Positions 1 to 9,848 of a stretch of DNA of 64,000 bases are shown one piece after another (position 1 is the first letter of the stretch; the number at the start of each line of letters is the position of its first letter). Under the pieces are notes generated by a model. It was not told where the DNA came from, searched no databases, and worked only from the letters and a program-made list of their open reading frames with translations. This DNA comes from Rhizobium albus (GTDB lineage Bacteria; Pseudomonadota; Alphaproteobacteria; Rhizobiales; Rhizobiaceae). The position numbers were made by a program, and so were the translations under genes. Where the stretch lies: assembly GCA_030160035.1 (NCBI GenBank), contig BSNO01000003.1, positions 868,001 through 932,000 on the forward strand, read 5' to 3'.

Positions 1-2
1 CG

Positions 3-1355
3 CGCGCCTTGCTGCTGCTGGGCTTCGGCGACGATGCCGCGCGTGGTCTTGGCGTTTCATTGAAATTCGCCCGCCCGCTACTGCTCGGTGTGGCGGTGTT
101 TCTCTCGGCAAGCGTCGTGGCAAGCGTTGGCGTGATTGCTTTCATCAGCCTCGCAGCCCCACATCTGGCGCGCCTTGCCGGTGCCGAACGCCTGTCGTCG
201 CGGCTGATCGGCGCGCCGATTGCCGGCGCTCTGCTCGTGCTCGTAATCGATCAGGTCATCCAGCTTGCAACGCCCGGACAATCGGCCCTGCTGCCGACCG
301 GCGCCGTGACGGCGTTGATCGGTGCCCCGATCATGATCTGGCTCCTGAGCAGGCTGCCGGCCATAGCGCTTGAGGGCAGCGGCCGCGTCGCCTTCGTGAC
401 CTCCGCCTTATCAGCGCGCCCCGTGAAAGCCCTGATGGTGGCGGCGCTGGTTCTCGTAGCGGTGCTCGGCGCTGCCTTACTGGTTGGCCGCGGTCCGGAA
501 GGGCTCACCTTCGGCTTCAATGTCGGGGCAGGGGCCATGGAGTGGCGCCTGCCGCGCGTCATCGCTGCGGCGGCTGCCGGTCTCGGCATCGGCGTCGCCG
601 GAACGCTGGTGCAGCGATTGTTCGCCAACCAGATGGCGAGCCCCGAAATCTTGGGCGTCGGCGGCGGCGTTGCCGTCGGCCTCATCGTGTCGCTGCTCCT
701 GTCGTCGACCGCCGGCGTCGGCCTGCAACTGCTTGGAGCGATCGGTGGAGCGTTGACCGTCATGGCGCTTCTGATGGTGCTGGGAGGCCGACGCGGCTTC
801 CAGGCCGAACGCCTGCTGTTGATCGGCATCGCGGTGACCGCTCTGCTCGACGGCGTCGTGCTCCTCTTCCTGGCGCTCGGCGATCCGCGTTCGTCGCAGG
901 TGCTGGCCTGGATGGGTGGTTCGACCTATCGCGCGACGATGGAGCTGGCTCTCGCCGTTGCCTTCATCTCGATCGCGAGCCTCGCCGCTGTGCTGCCCTT
1001 CGCGCGCTGGCTCGACATCCTGCCGCTCGGCGACGAGGCGGCGCGCGGTCTCGGTCTGCCCATCCGCGCCGTTCGCTTCACCATCCTGATCGTTTCGGCC
1101 ATCGTGACGGGTGCCGCTGCGCTCGTCATCGGACCGATGAGCTTTGTCGGCCTGCTTGCACCCCATGTCGCGAACCTCGCTGGCCTGCGCCGCGGACGCC
1201 ATCAGGTAATCGCGGCAGCGCTCATCGGCTCGGCGCTTGTGGCATTTTCGGATTGGGTCGGCCGCATCATCTTCGCGCCCACCGAACTGCCAGCGGGCAT
1301 TCTCGCGGTTTTCATCGGCGCCTCGACCGTCGCGATCTTCCTGTTCCGGCGATAG
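3..1355 (+). CDS. fhuB: Fe3+-siderophore ABC transporter permease, FhuB-type (5' end outside window)
   Basis: Inner-membrane permease that passes siderophore iron delivered by a periplasmic binding protein, driven by an ATPase encoded elsewhere. The frame is open to the left edge, so this is the C-terminal part of a longer protein. About 450 residues remain and contain two FecCD repeats. The coupling-loop signature occurs once in each: IAFISLAAPHLAR near the start, and MSFVGLLAPHVAN about 60 residues from the end. Two fused FecCD halves in one chain is the FhuB arrangement (normally about 660 residues), so roughly the first 200 residues are missing. The rest is nearly continuous hydrophobic helix. 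It converges with the diguanylate cyclase gene 30 bases downstream. A single-repeat FecC/FecD is excluded by the duplicated signature; the substrate cannot be read. Confidence 0.9.
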   Translation, partial: RALLLLGFGDDAARGLGVSLKFARPLLLGVAVFLSASVVASVGVIAFISLAAPHLARLAGAERLSSRLIGAPIAGALLVLVIDQVIQLATPGQSALLPTGAVTALIGAPIMIWLLSRLPAIALEGSGRVAFVTSALSARPVKALMVAALVLVAVLGAALLVGRGPEGLTFGFNVGAGAMEWRLPRVIAAAAAGLGIGVAGTLVQRLFANQMASPEILGVGGGVAVGLIVSLLLSSTAGVGLQLLGAIGGALTVMALLMVLGGRRGFQAERLLLIGIAVTALLDGVVLLFLALGDPRSSQVLAWMGGSTYRATMELALAVAFISIASLAAVLPFARWLDILPLGDEAARGLGLPIRAVRFTILIVSAIVTGAAALVIGPMSFVGLLAPHVANLAGLRRGRHQVIAAALIGSALVAFSDWVGRIIFAPTELPAGILAVFIGASTVAIFLFRR

Positions 1356-1374
1356 GCTCTCAACGCGTGGCGAC

Positions 1375-1394
1375 GCCGCCTGCGCTCAGGCGGC
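1375..1394. terminator. hairpin between converging genes, possible bidirectional terminator
   Basis: Perfect 8-bp inverted repeat (GCCGCCTG / CAGGCGGC) with a 4-base loop, lying between the end of the permease gene and the last codons of the opposing diguanylate cyclase gene. There is no run of T on either side, so it is only a weak candidate for intrinsic termination. Confidence 0.35.
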
Positions 1395-2567
1395 TGCCGA
1401 CACCGAAACTGCGCTGCCGCTGGCCGCAGGTGCCGGGGTGTCGTCGGCCACAACACGGTTTCGCCCCGTGCTCTTGGCGACATACATGCGCGCATCGGCC
1501 CGGCTGATGGCAGCGTGGATGCTGCGATCGACCGCGCGGATGCTCGCGGTTCCGAAGCTTGCGGTGATCGGCTCCTTGATGCCGATCATCGAGAAGTCGG
1601 TTTCGCCGAAAGCTTCCCGGATGGTTTCGGCGACGCTTGCGGCTTCGAGATTGGAATGCGTCGGCAGGAAGATCACGAATTCCTCGCCGCCGAACCGTGC
1701 CGCGTGCGCTGTTGAGGGCAGGGCATGCTTCAAGAGCGCGGCGAAACCGGCGATCACGCCGTCGCCGGCAGCGTGACTGTAGAGATCGTTGATCCGCTTG
1801 AAGCGATCGATGTCGCACAGAATGACGGCGCCTTCGCTCATTCTGTCGATATGAGCGAGCGTCATGTTTTCGAAGCCGCGCCGGTTGAGCAAGCCGGTGA
1901 GATAGTCGGTCTCCGCCGCGTCGCGATAGCGGTCCAGAACGTCAAGCGCGACCGCGCCAAGCCCGACCAGCGCGAAACTGAGCCCGATCAGTGTTCCGCT
2001 CACTTGCGCCGCATAGGCATAGAAAGACGTTGCGTAGGTCGCAAAGCTTGAATCGGCTGGAGCGATCGCGGCAAAGACCAGGGCGCGGCCGACGAAGTCG
2101 AGGGTCGTCATGACGGCGAGAACGACCAGAACCCTGTCCACCATCTGCCGGGGCCAACCGCCAAGGCGTGCGATCGGGAGAAGCAACAGAAGCCCGCATG
2201 TGAGATCGACGGCAAGAAGCTCGGATCGCAGACTTTCGGCTGCGAAGATTGCGTAGACGACGAGACCGAACCCGACCAGGGAAAGCAGAATCCGACGGCC
2301 GACCTGAAGCCGCTGCGCGAAGTGCGCCGACAGCCCGAGCGAAAGCGCGAGATAAGAGAGGATAAACACCGCGTCGACGAGCAGCGTGCGCATCGCGTCG
2401 CCGAGCGGCTGGAACGCAACTTCACCGGCAAACGCGATCGCATGCCCGAAGAAGCCGAGCGCCCACCAGATCGCGACGCGCGATCCATAGAACCACACGA
2501 GCAGATAGGCGCACGCAAAGATCAGCATCACCAGCGGCGGCAGGAATGTGAAATTGTCCGTATCCAA
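1386..2567 (-). CDS. membrane-anchored GGDEF diguanylate cyclase
   Basis: Predicted to make cyclic di-GMP from two GTP. The first 200 or so residues hold about six hydrophobic segments, with no recognised ligand-binding domain. A GGDEF domain follows at about residues 215-375. The linker motif DYLTGLLNRRGFE, the metal-binding DIDRFKRIND stretch and an intact GGEEF active site (ARFGGEEFVIF) are all present, so it should be catalytically competent. No RxxD inhibitory site is evident just before GGEEF. The Ala/Ser-rich tail looks disordered. It lies 1.5 kb from the cellulose operon, whose BcsA has a c-di-GMP receptor domain, so it is a plausible local activator; that link is inference. Full length, 393 residues. 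Confidence 0.93.
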   Translation of the reverse strand: MDTDNFTFLPPLVMLIFACAYLLVWFYGSRVAIWWALGFFGHAIAFAGEVAFQPLGDAMRTLLVDAVFILSYLALSLGLSAHFAQRLQVGRRILLSLVGFGLVVYAIFAAESLRSELLAVDLTCGLLLLLPIARLGGWPRQMVDRVLVVLAVMTTLDFVGRALVFAAIAPADSSFATYATSFYAYAAQVSGTLIGLSFALVGLGAVALDVLDRYRDAAETDYLTGLLNRRGFENMTLAHIDRMSEGAVILCDIDRFKRINDLYSHAAGDGVIAGFAALLKHALPSTAHAARFGGEEFVIFLPTHSNLEAASVAETIREAFGETDFSMIGIKEPITASFGTASIRAVDRSIHAAISRADARMYVAKSTGRNRVVADDTPAPAASGSAVSVSAAA

Positions 2568-2793
2568 CCGCTCGCCCCGTCAGCTGCGCCGATGCCCCGG
2601 CGCGAATGATAGAGCCTGTTCCCCAATGCGATCTTAACGCGGCGAAGCCATGCGGGCGCGCTTGCCGTTGCGATCGAAAAGGTGGAGGATGGACGCCTCA
2701 TCCGAACGTCGGTCGCATGCCAACGGGTTCTGCCGGAGCTCCGCCTGCCTTGGCTGCGCCGAACAAGCTGCACTCGAATTATCGGCCCGCTCT

Positions 2794-3471
2794 ATGAACT
2801 TCCATGCGCATGTCCTCAGCAGAACCTTCGATGCACTGCTCTTCGACATGGACGGCACGATCCTGACGTCGATCAAAGCTTCGGAACGTGTCTGGGGTGC
2901 TTGGGGGCTGCGGCACGGTATCGATCTCGATACGTTTTTGCCGACGATCCACGGGGTGCGTGCCATCGACACTATCCGCAGGCTGAAACTGCCGGGCATC
3001 GACGCCGAGGTGGAAGCAGCCAGGATCTTGCGCGCCGAAATCGACGATACGGAAGGCGTAGAGCCGATCGCTGGCGCGGCTCGATTCCTGGCGTCCCTGC
3101 CGGCTGATCGCTGGGCTGTCGTGACGTCAGCGCCCCGCGCACTGGCCGAGTGCAGGATCTCGGCAGCGGGGCTTCCGATGCCGCCGCAGATGATCACCGC
3201 CGAAGATGTCGCAAAGGGCAAGCCCGCTCCCGATTGCTTTCTGATGGCAGCGCAGCGCCTCGGCGCAGATCCAATTCGCTGTCTGGCGTTCGAGGATGCT
3301 CCAGCAGGCATCACCGCCGCGGAGACGGCCGGTTGCGCGGTCGTCGTTATCACGGCAACGCACGCTCATCCTCTCTCGACGCACCACGTCCAGGTCTCGA
3401 ACTACAGCGATTTCCGGGTGGCGCCGGGAAGCGCAGCCGGCATTTCCTTCGAAGGCCGATCGGCCGGCTGA
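2794..3471 (+). CDS. HAD-superfamily sugar-phosphatase-like hydrolase
   Basis: HAD phosphatase of about 225 residues in the beta-phosphoglucomutase/sugar phosphatase subgroup. Motif I is DALLFDMDGTIL with both catalytic Asp residues, motif II is VVTSAP, the motif III Lys lies in AKGKPAPDCF, and motif IV is LAFEDAPAG. The start at MNFHAHVLSRTF was chosen because the frame extends 48 codons upstream with a sequence unlike any HAD N-terminus (Arg/Cys rich). Similar proteins (YfbT/HxpA type) dephosphorylate sugar phosphates; the substrate here cannot be told. It stands alone, converging with the DUF983 gene. Confidence 0.85.
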   Translation: MNFHAHVLSRTFDALLFDMDGTILTSIKASERVWGAWGLRHGIDLDTFLPTIHGVRAIDTIRRLKLPGIDAEVEAARILRAEIDDTEGVEPIAGAARFLASLPADRWAVVTSAPRALAECRISAAGLPMPPQMITAEDVAKGKPAPDCFLMAAQRLGADPIRCLAFEDAPAGITAAETAGCAVVVITATHAHPLSTHHVQVSNYSDFRVAPGSAAGISFEGRSAG

Positions 3472-3507
3472 TCGTGCCAGATCAATGGTGTCGAAGGTGG
3501 TGCCCGG

Positions 3508-3900
3508 CTAGTCGTTCCGCCGAACCAGCTTGCCCTCTTCGGCCTTGTGGTGGAACTGGCTCGCGACGAGCCATCCCTTGAGCGGCCTAAGCGGCGGAAT
3601 GCAGGTCGCCAGGATCAGCGGCAGCGAAACAACGAGGTGGAACCAGAAGGGCGGCTGAAAAGACACTTCGGCCCAAACGGCAAAAAGGACTGAGGGCACA
3701 CAACCGAAGATGATGACGAAAAAGGCAGGACCATCGGCAGGGTCCGCAAAGGAATAATCAAGTCCGCACACCTCGCACCGCGGCGCGAGCTTCAGGAAAC
3801 CATTGAAAAGATGACCCTCGCCACAGCGCGGGCAACGGCCTTTGATGCCGACGCGCCACGGTTCGAGTGGTGGATACTGGTGGTCATCCTGATGGTTCAT
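3508..3900 (-). CDS. DUF983 family small membrane protein
   Basis: About 130 residues. The N-terminus has a zinc-ribbon-like Cys arrangement, GRCPRCGEGHLF followed by CEVCGLDY, as usual in DUF983. Two hydrophobic helices follow (FFVIIFGCVPSVLFAVW and HLVVSLPLILATC). The start at MNHQDD was preferred over one 20 codons upstream because an AAGG-type ribosome site lies just before it. DUF983 proteins are widespread in alphaproteobacteria, often near cytochrome oxidase genes, but have no settled function. There are no oxidase genes next to it here. Confidence 0.85.
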   Translation of the reverse strand: MNHQDDHQYPPLEPWRVGIKGRCPRCGEGHLFNGFLKLAPRCEVCGLDYSFADPADGPAFFVIIFGCVPSVLFAVWAEVSFQPPFWFHLVVSLPLILATCIPPLRPLKGWLVASQFHHKAEEGKLVRRND

Positions 3901-4129
3901 GATATCGCCTTTCGGCCGTTCGTCTTTTGAGAAGGATGAAGTCATCCGCATCGCTGTCACCGGCGCGATGCCAGAAGCCGTCTTGTGGGGCGAACTAGCG
4001 CCAAGCGGTGGTGTTCCGACAGATCATGCTCTCAATGCCTGAAGGTCGAATTCCTGTTTCGCGGGGAACGACGGACGCCGCGGTAAGAGTTTCCCTGCCT
4101 TAGTTGCTGCGCCGTGGCATCCAAAGAAC

Positions 4130-6361
4130 CTAGCGCTGGCGACCCGTCTGTTCGCGAACTGCGGCCAGGCCTCGAAGCCCATCCCGGTTTCCAGTGCCTG
4201 CGACGGCCTGGAACACGCGCTCCGCATCGCCGTAGCGCCGGAGGTTCAGATAGGCGTAGCCGCGCAGAACCATCAGGTCGTTGCGCTCCGGCGCGATCTG
4301 CGCGCGCTGGTCGAGCGCCATCAACGCCTCGACATAGCGGCGCTGCTCGAAGGCGCCGGAAGCACGCTCCGAGAGAATATTGGCTTGGAGCTCGCCGGCG
4401 CGCTCGGCCGTCATCGGCGCACTCGCCGCCGCAACGGCCGCCTCGTCGACGAGACCCGCGCGCAAATAGGCAAGGCTTTGGCCATAGGCGGCATCCCTGG
4501 CCGTGTCGCCTTGCCCCCGCAGCGCGACTTCGAAAGCCTTCGCGGCTTCGAGCGGGCGGTTGATGTCCATCAGGCACCAGCCGCGCGCAAGCGCTGAAGC
4601 GGGCGAGAGAGATTCGGGATTGAGCGTTTGTGTGCAGCCGCCGGCCGCGCGGGCTGGAGCCTGCTGCTGGATTGCTTGCGGACGGGGAGCGGCAGCCATG
4701 ACGGATGCAGCCTGCGGCGGCGCCTGTTGCACCGGCTGTTCGGCCGTATAGGCAAGCGGCGTTGTCATGGGTTCGGTGTTGGCAAGGGGAGCGGCCTGTG
4801 CGGGCGCAGGAGAGGGAGCTGAAGCCGGTGAAGGCGAGCCGGCAGGCGCGAGAGAGGGCGGTGCAGGGGCGGCTTCGGCCTGCGGCGTGCCGACAAGCAC
4901 GATCCGCTCCGATCGCCCGGCCCACAGCCGCTTCAGTTCCGCGAGCCCGGCCGTATCTGCCAACTGAAACCGAGTGAGAGCAAGCCCGTAGGCAGAAGCC
5001 TCATCCTCGGGGTCGAACTGCAGGGCGCTTGCAAACCATTGGCCGGCCGTCTCGTGCTGGCCATAGGCGCGCGCATACCAGCCAAGCTGCTGAGCCGCCG
5101 GCGCGTTGCGTGCTTCGGCCACTTCGCCGACGATGCGGGTCAGAACATCGCCGCTGAGCACGACACGGGGTTCGATGGCGAGCAGATTGGCAGCGGCGGC
5201 GAGATAAACGCCGCGCCGCTCGACGTTCTCGTCGCGGTAGGGATATACGATGTCCTCCGCATCGGCGAAGCGGTCGAGGGCAATTAGCGCCAGGGCCAGG
5301 CCCTCGGCCGCATCTCCTTCCGCCTCGCGCTCGAGGGCCATGCGGAACAATTCCTCAGCCGTTTGCGCATCGTCATTGCCGAGATAGTACCAGCCGAGCA
5401 GCCGCGCATCGCTCGCGCCGTCGCCTTGGCGTGCCAGCCGCTCGACGCGGGCAAGCGTTTCCGCGTCGATCACGAGCGAATCGTCATCGCCCGCCGCAGC
5501 CAGAGCATCGCGTGCAATGTTGTCGCGCACCGGCGCGAATTCGCCCGCACCGGCGTTGTCGAAACGCTCGAGCGCCAGCAATTCGTCCCGCATCTCGGCG
5601 CTCAGCAACTGCGCGGCGTTCTGCATCGTGGCAAGCCGTTCCGCCGTGTTGTCGCAATTGGTCAATACGTAGCGATAGGCGTCGCGGGCCCGCCCCTGAC
5701 GCTCTGTCATCGCAAAAGACTCCGCCACCCGCCACAGCACGTCGACTTCGCTGCAGGTCAGAAGTCCCGGATTGGAAGAGCCGATGCGGATGACCGTCTC
5801 ATATTGATCGAGATTGGACGCGTTGACGAGACGCTCGCGCGCTTCGGCCAGCGTCAAGCGGTCTAGAAGGTCAACGGGCGGTTCCCAGTTGGGATCGTTC
5901 ATCTGGCGCGTGGCGATCGCCTCGCGTGCCTCGGCAAACCGCCCCTGCGAATAAAGCATCCAGATCGCTTCGAGCAGTGAGTCGACACTCTCCGGCACCG
6001 CGAGAGGGTCGGCCGGCGGGGTCCATTGCGGATAAAGAGCCCGCAGGCGCGCGATTTCGATCTCCAGCCGTCGGGTATCTCCCTGGCTCGCGAAATAGCG
6101 AAGCGCCGTCTCGTCGATGACGGGCATCGGCTGATCCGCCGCAGGTGCCGATGCCGGTGCCTGAGCCGGCGCTTGTGCGACAACCGGAGGCTCCTGTGCC
6201 GGAGCAGGCTGCTCTTGCGCCGCAAACGGTTGCGCCGGGGAGACCGCACCAGTCGGCTCGCCCGGACGCGCGCCTTCTAGAATTTGCCAGTTCTGTGCCA
6301 GCGCCGATGAGGCCAGTGCCAGGCTGACCGTGAAGGCGAGAGCTGCCGTGCGCGCCTTCAT
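4130..6361 (-). CDS. TPR protein of the cellulose operon (BcsC N-terminal-like, possibly BcsK)
   Basis: A 743-residue periplasmic protein and the last gene of the cellulose operon. The start at MKARTAALAF overlaps the bcsZ stop as ATGA; a start three codons earlier is less likely. A cleavable signal peptide ending SSALAQ is followed by a Pro/Ala/Gln-rich linker (about residues 30-80), then many TPR-like helical repeats to the C-terminus. A second Pro/Ala-rich stretch lies near residues 500-570. Classical BcsC is about 1150 residues and ends in an outer-membrane beta-barrel. No barrel follows here: the protein stops inside TPR-like sequence. It may therefore be the BcsK-type TPR protein described for agrobacterial operons, acting as a periplasmic scaffold. 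The operon position is firm; the exact name is not. Confidence 0.8.
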   Translation of the reverse strand: MKARTAALAFTVSLALASSALAQNWQILEGARPGEPTGAVSPAQPFAAQEQPAPAQEPPVVAQAPAQAPASAPAADQPMPVIDETALRYFASQGDTRRLEIEIARLRALYPQWTPPADPLAVPESVDSLLEAIWMLYSQGRFAEAREAIATRQMNDPNWEPPVDLLDRLTLAEARERLVNASNLDQYETVIRIGSSNPGLLTCSEVDVLWRVAESFAMTERQGRARDAYRYVLTNCDNTAERLATMQNAAQLLSAEMRDELLALERFDNAGAGEFAPVRDNIARDALAAAGDDDSLVIDAETLARVERLARQGDGASDARLLGWYYLGNDDAQTAEELFRMALEREAEGDAAEGLALALIALDRFADAEDIVYPYRDENVERRGVYLAAAANLLAIEPRVVLSGDVLTRIVGEVAEARNAPAAQQLGWYARAYGQHETAGQWFASALQFDPEDEASAYGLALTRFQLADTAGLAELKRLWAGRSERIVLVGTPQAEAAPAPPSLAPAGSPSPASAPSPAPAQAAPLANTEPMTTPLAYTAEQPVQQAPPQAASVMAAAPRPQAIQQQAPARAAGGCTQTLNPESLSPASALARGWCLMDINRPLEAAKAFEVALRGQGDTARDAAYGQSLAYLRAGLVDEAAVAAASAPMTAERAGELQANILSERASGAFEQRRYVEALMALDQRAQIAPERNDLMVLRGYAYLNLRRYGDAERVFQAVAGTGNRDGLRGLAAVREQTGRQR

Positions 6362-7401
6362 TCGAGGCATCCCGAATGGTTCTCGCGCAGATGCGAGAGT
6401 GCCAGAAGATGAAGCGTGGAAGGATAGTAGACGGTTGGCGCGAAGGTTTGCAGATCGGATGGGATCGCAACATCGTCGACGACGCAGGAGATCATCGCGG
6501 GAATGATCCGATAGCCGGCATCGCTCAGCGTTTCCGTTACGTCGCCCGTCGTCAGGTCGATCAAGTTCAATTCCCCGTCGTCACCCACCATGCCGTCGCG
6601 CAATCCGTTGAGATAAGCCGCGTCGCCCATCCCGCCTCGCATCAGGTAGAGCGGGATTCGCACGGCATTATAGCTGAATTCCGCTGGAAATCCGTCGGCT
6701 GGTCGAGGCTCGCCCGCAAGTGACAACCAGTCCGGCGGCATCTGGCGATCGGAGAAGCGCGCACGTGCCGCAAGAGCGACGCCGCTTTGCGCAATGGCAT
6801 CCCAATCAGTGTTTGGCGCCAGTTCGGCAAGCACCGGAAACGCCTCGAACACCCAATAGGAGAGATTGACGATCGGCCCGTCCTCGCGCTCCTCGGCTGA
6901 AAAACCGGTGGCCCCGGCCGAAAGTAGAAGTTGCCCCTCGTGCTCGAAGGTCAAATGTATGCCGATCGCCTCCGCCATGCGCGTCGCGGCTTCGGTGAAG
7001 CGCGGATCCTCCCAACCTGCGCCGGCCCTCGCGAGGGCATAGGCGATCAGAATGTCGCCATCGGTGGCATTGTTGATGTCGGTGACGTTCGGCGTCGCGT
7101 CGGCCTGCCATTTCCAGGCCGCCAATCCGTCGTCGCGCAGCAAAAGCTCGTTGCGCGTGAATGTCCAGATACGCTCGAAATCGGCCCGAGCTCCTGCAAT
7201 CTGTGCGAGGAGCAGACCGTAACCCTGTCCCTCACTGTGGCTGATGCCGTCATTGGCATCGTCGAGCACGCGGCCTTCCTGTGTGACGAAGCGGCTGCTG
7301 TAGAGCGACCATTCCGCTTCGCTGATGGGGGGAAGGCTCTGGCTCATCGCTGGCCCGATGGTAAGTGCGAGAAATGCGGCGGCAACGGCATGGCGCTTCA
7401 A
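6358..7401 (-). CDS. bcsZ: BcsZ, periplasmic endo-1,4-beta-glucanase (GH8)
   Basis: A 347-residue cellulase of glycoside hydrolase family 8 that trims beta-1,4-glucan in the periplasm and is needed for proper cellulose output. The proposed start is a TTG codon whose bases overlap the bcsB stop (TTGA), giving MKRHAVAAAFLALTIG, a clean signal peptide ending AMSQS. Earlier in-frame codons give no signal peptide. Catalytic landmarks are the acid Glu in SEGQGYG and the base Asp in ATDGDILIAYAL. The C-terminal YYPSTLHLLAL motif is typical of BcsZ. It is translationally coupled on both sides by 4-base overlaps. Confidence 0.93.
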   Translation of the reverse strand: MKRHAVAAAFLALTIGPAMSQSLPPISEAEWSLYSSRFVTQEGRVLDDANDGISHSEGQGYGLLLAQIAGARADFERIWTFTRNELLLRDDGLAAWKWQADATPNVTDINNATDGDILIAYALARAGAGWEDPRFTEAATRMAEAIGIHLTFEHEGQLLLSAGATGFSAEEREDGPIVNLSYWVFEAFPVLAELAPNTDWDAIAQSGVALAARARFSDRQMPPDWLSLAGEPRPADGFPAEFSYNAVRIPLYLMRGGMGDAAYLNGLRDGMVGDDGELNLIDLTTGDVTETLSDAGYRIIPAMISCVVDDVAIPSDLQTFAPTVYYPSTLHLLALSHLRENHSGCLE

Positions 7402-9848
7402 CGGCGTCTCCCAAGCCGCGAAAGCAGGCCCGACGTCGCAGCCCCGACCACGACGCACACAAAAACCAGTGCAAGCGCATAGGACAGGATGTTCGACGAA
7501 AGCCAGTTCGCAGCGATAAGGCGGTAATTGGAGAAGGATGGCGGCTGCGACTCGATCAGTGAAATCGTGCCGGATTCAAGCACCCGCCCCGGCAGACCGT
7601 CAGCGGAGAAGGCGGTCAGATGGCCGGCCAGCTGGCTCCAGTTTGCATTGCGCACGAGTTCGCGTGCACCCTGTTGCATGCCCGCTTCATCCGGTGCCGT
7701 CACGACCGTCCAGGTGCCGGTCCCCGATGGATTGATGCTTTGCGCAACGACCATCGTATCCCCTTCGGCAGGCACGAAGGGGGCGTCCTGCTCAGGCGCG
7801 AAGCGCAGCATGTCGCTGGTGATGTTGAAGGTTTCCGAAGCCCAGTTGCGCACGGCATCCGTAGTGCGGGCGATCCAGCCTGCCTGCATCTGACCACGCC
7901 AAGCCTCCATCGTCACCGGAACGCTTTCGCCCGCAACGGGACTGCCGATCTGGCCGGTAGAGCGCGCCGGCGCCCAATTCGTGGCAGCTTGCGTATCGAT
8001 CCCGACCTGCGTCAGAACATTACCGGCTATGCTTGCCGGCGTGCCGAAGAAGATCGCGTTCCGGTCGCGCGCGATTTCGGCCGACATGACCAGTTGTGTC
8101 GGAACGATGCGCCCGCTCGCGACCGACATCCGCGCCAGGAAATTCGCAGCTGCCGAAAGGCTCGCCGTCGATCCCCGGCCGATCATCAACGGCACTGGAT
8201 CCTGCGAAAGGTTGTACGGGTAGCCGGTGCCGGCAACGGCGGCGAGATTGGGGATCTGGCCGATGCGCGCGAAATCCGGAAGAACGAACTGCGACGTGTC
8301 GAAGATCGCAAAACGCGGCGTGGTGTCGGTGGTGGCGCCCGGCGCACAGACTTCGTCGGCACGGGTGATCAGGTCGACCTCGAACAGCACCGTGTTCACG
8401 CCAGGCTTGAAGTGCTCCATCGTGACCTTGATGGGAAACTGACGCAGGACCGCGCCGCGCCGCGCCGTCATGGGCACGGATGTCGCGATATTGCCGTTGA
8501 CATAGACGTTGATGAGCCCGCCCGGCAGAACGGCAGCCGTGTATGCGGCGTCGAGCAGTATCCGCGCTTGTCCGTAGGAGCCGGCATAGAAGTCCGAGGG
8601 CACGGCAAATTGGAAGGCGCGGGCGTAGCGCCGTCCCGAGAACTGTTCCGAACCGATGCCGAGTTCCGCGAAGCTGAGGGAGCGCCCTTCGTAGATCATC
8701 GGCGCATTCGGAGTCCAATTCGTCTCGGTTGTCAGAAATTCTCGCGGTGCGCCGGCCGGCCGATCCACCTGCTGCGCAATCTGCGTGATGGCTGTCAGCC
8801 ATTCCTGCTGGGTCTGGCCGGTCACGATCAATTTGGGCGAAGTGCCGCCTTCGCCATCGACAAGCATGAGCGTCGGGCCGTTGATCTGCGCGGGCTCGAT
8901 CCCGGCGAGATCCGCGATGTCCTCCGCTGTTCCTGCAAACACGCGCAGGTCCGGGCCGTCGATCAGCCCGTCCTCGTTCGGCGCTATGGAAAACTGCGGA
9001 TCCGGAAAGCTGGACGAGAGTGCGATCGCCTGGGTCAGTCGCAGCAATTCGGCGCCGATGTCGCTGCGAGCCAAAACAGGTGCGATGATCGCGATATCCG
9101 CGCTGCCGTTCATGTCGCCGCTGAGCGCACGCAGATCCTCCACGCTTGTGAGGCCGATTGCGTCGGATGTCGGAAAGGCGAGGAACGTGCGTGCTCCGTC
9201 GAGCTCGGTCCAGAGCTCGTAGGTCGATTCGATGCTGCAATCCGTCCGGTGCCGCTGAACCGCCTGAACGGAGATCTCGTTGCGTCCCGGCTGCAGCACG
9301 CCGTCCGCCAGATCGACGGTGAGTTCGCCCGGGTTGCCCGGCGCCTGGATGCTTTCGTGAAGAACGGACACGCCATTGATGGAAACTGACAGGCGCGACG
9401 CCTCAGGCGCAACGACCACGGCGTTGCGGTAGCCGACGTTCAGCCGCACGGGTGACGCTGCCTGTTCCTCCGTCAGATAGATCGCCCAGTTGCGCCGACT
9501 GCCCTCACCATTCAGCCTCAGCAACGGCTCCGGCAGAAGATAGCGAAGCGTGTCAGCTTCGGCAGATGTTGCGGGCTCGGACGCCTCTGGGTCAGGCGAG
9601 GCCGACGGCGCCGGGTCCGCATCCGGACGACCGTCTGGATCAGTGAGTGAAGGCGGCTCGACGGCTTCGGGCGTCGCCGGCTCTGGTGTCTCGCTATCTG
9701 ATGTCGGTTCTTCCGGCGATGCCGGTGCTTCGGGGGCCAAATCTTCCTCGATAACGGGTCGTTCGGGCGACATGTCGAACGGCGTGCCTTGCGCATGGGC
9801 ATCGGCGGCGAGGAGCAGTGCTGCAAGGGCGATCGCAGTGCGCGTCAT
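7398..9848 (-). CDS. bcsB: BcsB, cellulose synthase periplasmic subunit
   Basis: An 816-residue partner of BcsA that guides the nascent glucan through the periplasm. The start at MTRTAIALAALLLA was chosen because its ATG overlaps the bcsA stop (ATGA) and yields a signal peptide ending ADAHAQ. A long Pro/Glu/Ser-rich low-complexity linker follows (about residues 25-95). Next comes the BcsB fold with alternating jelly-roll and ferredoxin-like modules (for example NWAIYLTEEQA and the SVSINGVSV stretch). A single C-terminal transmembrane helix (LSYALALVFVCVVVGAA) anchors it next to BcsA. The disordered N-terminal linker is longer than in many BcsB proteins. Confidence 0.95.
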   Translation of the reverse strand: MTRTAIALAALLLAADAHAQGTPFDMSPERPVIEEDLAPEAPASPEEPTSDSETPEPATPEAVEPPSLTDPDGRPDADPAPSASPDPEASEPATSAEADTLRYLLPEPLLRLNGEGSRRNWAIYLTEEQAASPVRLNVGYRNAVVVAPEASRLSVSINGVSVLHESIQAPGNPGELTVDLADGVLQPGRNEISVQAVQRHRTDCSIESTYELWTELDGARTFLAFPTSDAIGLTSVEDLRALSGDMNGSADIAIIAPVLARSDIGAELLRLTQAIALSSSFPDPQFSIAPNEDGLIDGPDLRVFAGTAEDIADLAGIEPAQINGPTLMLVDGEGGTSPKLIVTGQTQQEWLTAITQIAQQVDRPAGAPREFLTTETNWTPNAPMIYEGRSLSFAELGIGSEQFSGRRYARAFQFAVPSDFYAGSYGQARILLDAAYTAAVLPGGLINVYVNGNIATSVPMTARRGAVLRQFPIKVTMEHFKPGVNTVLFEVDLITRADEVCAPGATTDTTPRFAIFDTSQFVLPDFARIGQIPNLAAVAGTGYPYNLSQDPVPLMIGRGSTASLSAAANFLARMSVASGRIVPTQLVMSAEIARDRNAIFFGTPASIAGNVLTQVGIDTQAATNWAPARSTGQIGSPVAGESVPVTMEAWRGQMQAGWIARTTDAVRNWASETFNITSDMLRFAPEQDAPFVPAEGDTMVVAQSINPSGTGTWTVVTAPDEAGMQQGARELVRNANWSQLAGHLTAFSADGLPGRVLESGTISLIESQPPSFSNYRLIAANWLSSNILSYALALVFVCVVVGAATSGLLSRLGRRR

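Noticed and set aside
7620-9389. A 589-codon open frame on the plus strand
   Set aside because: It lies entirely opposite bcsB, is Arg/His/Gly rich with no domain, and reflects the codon bias of the real gene.
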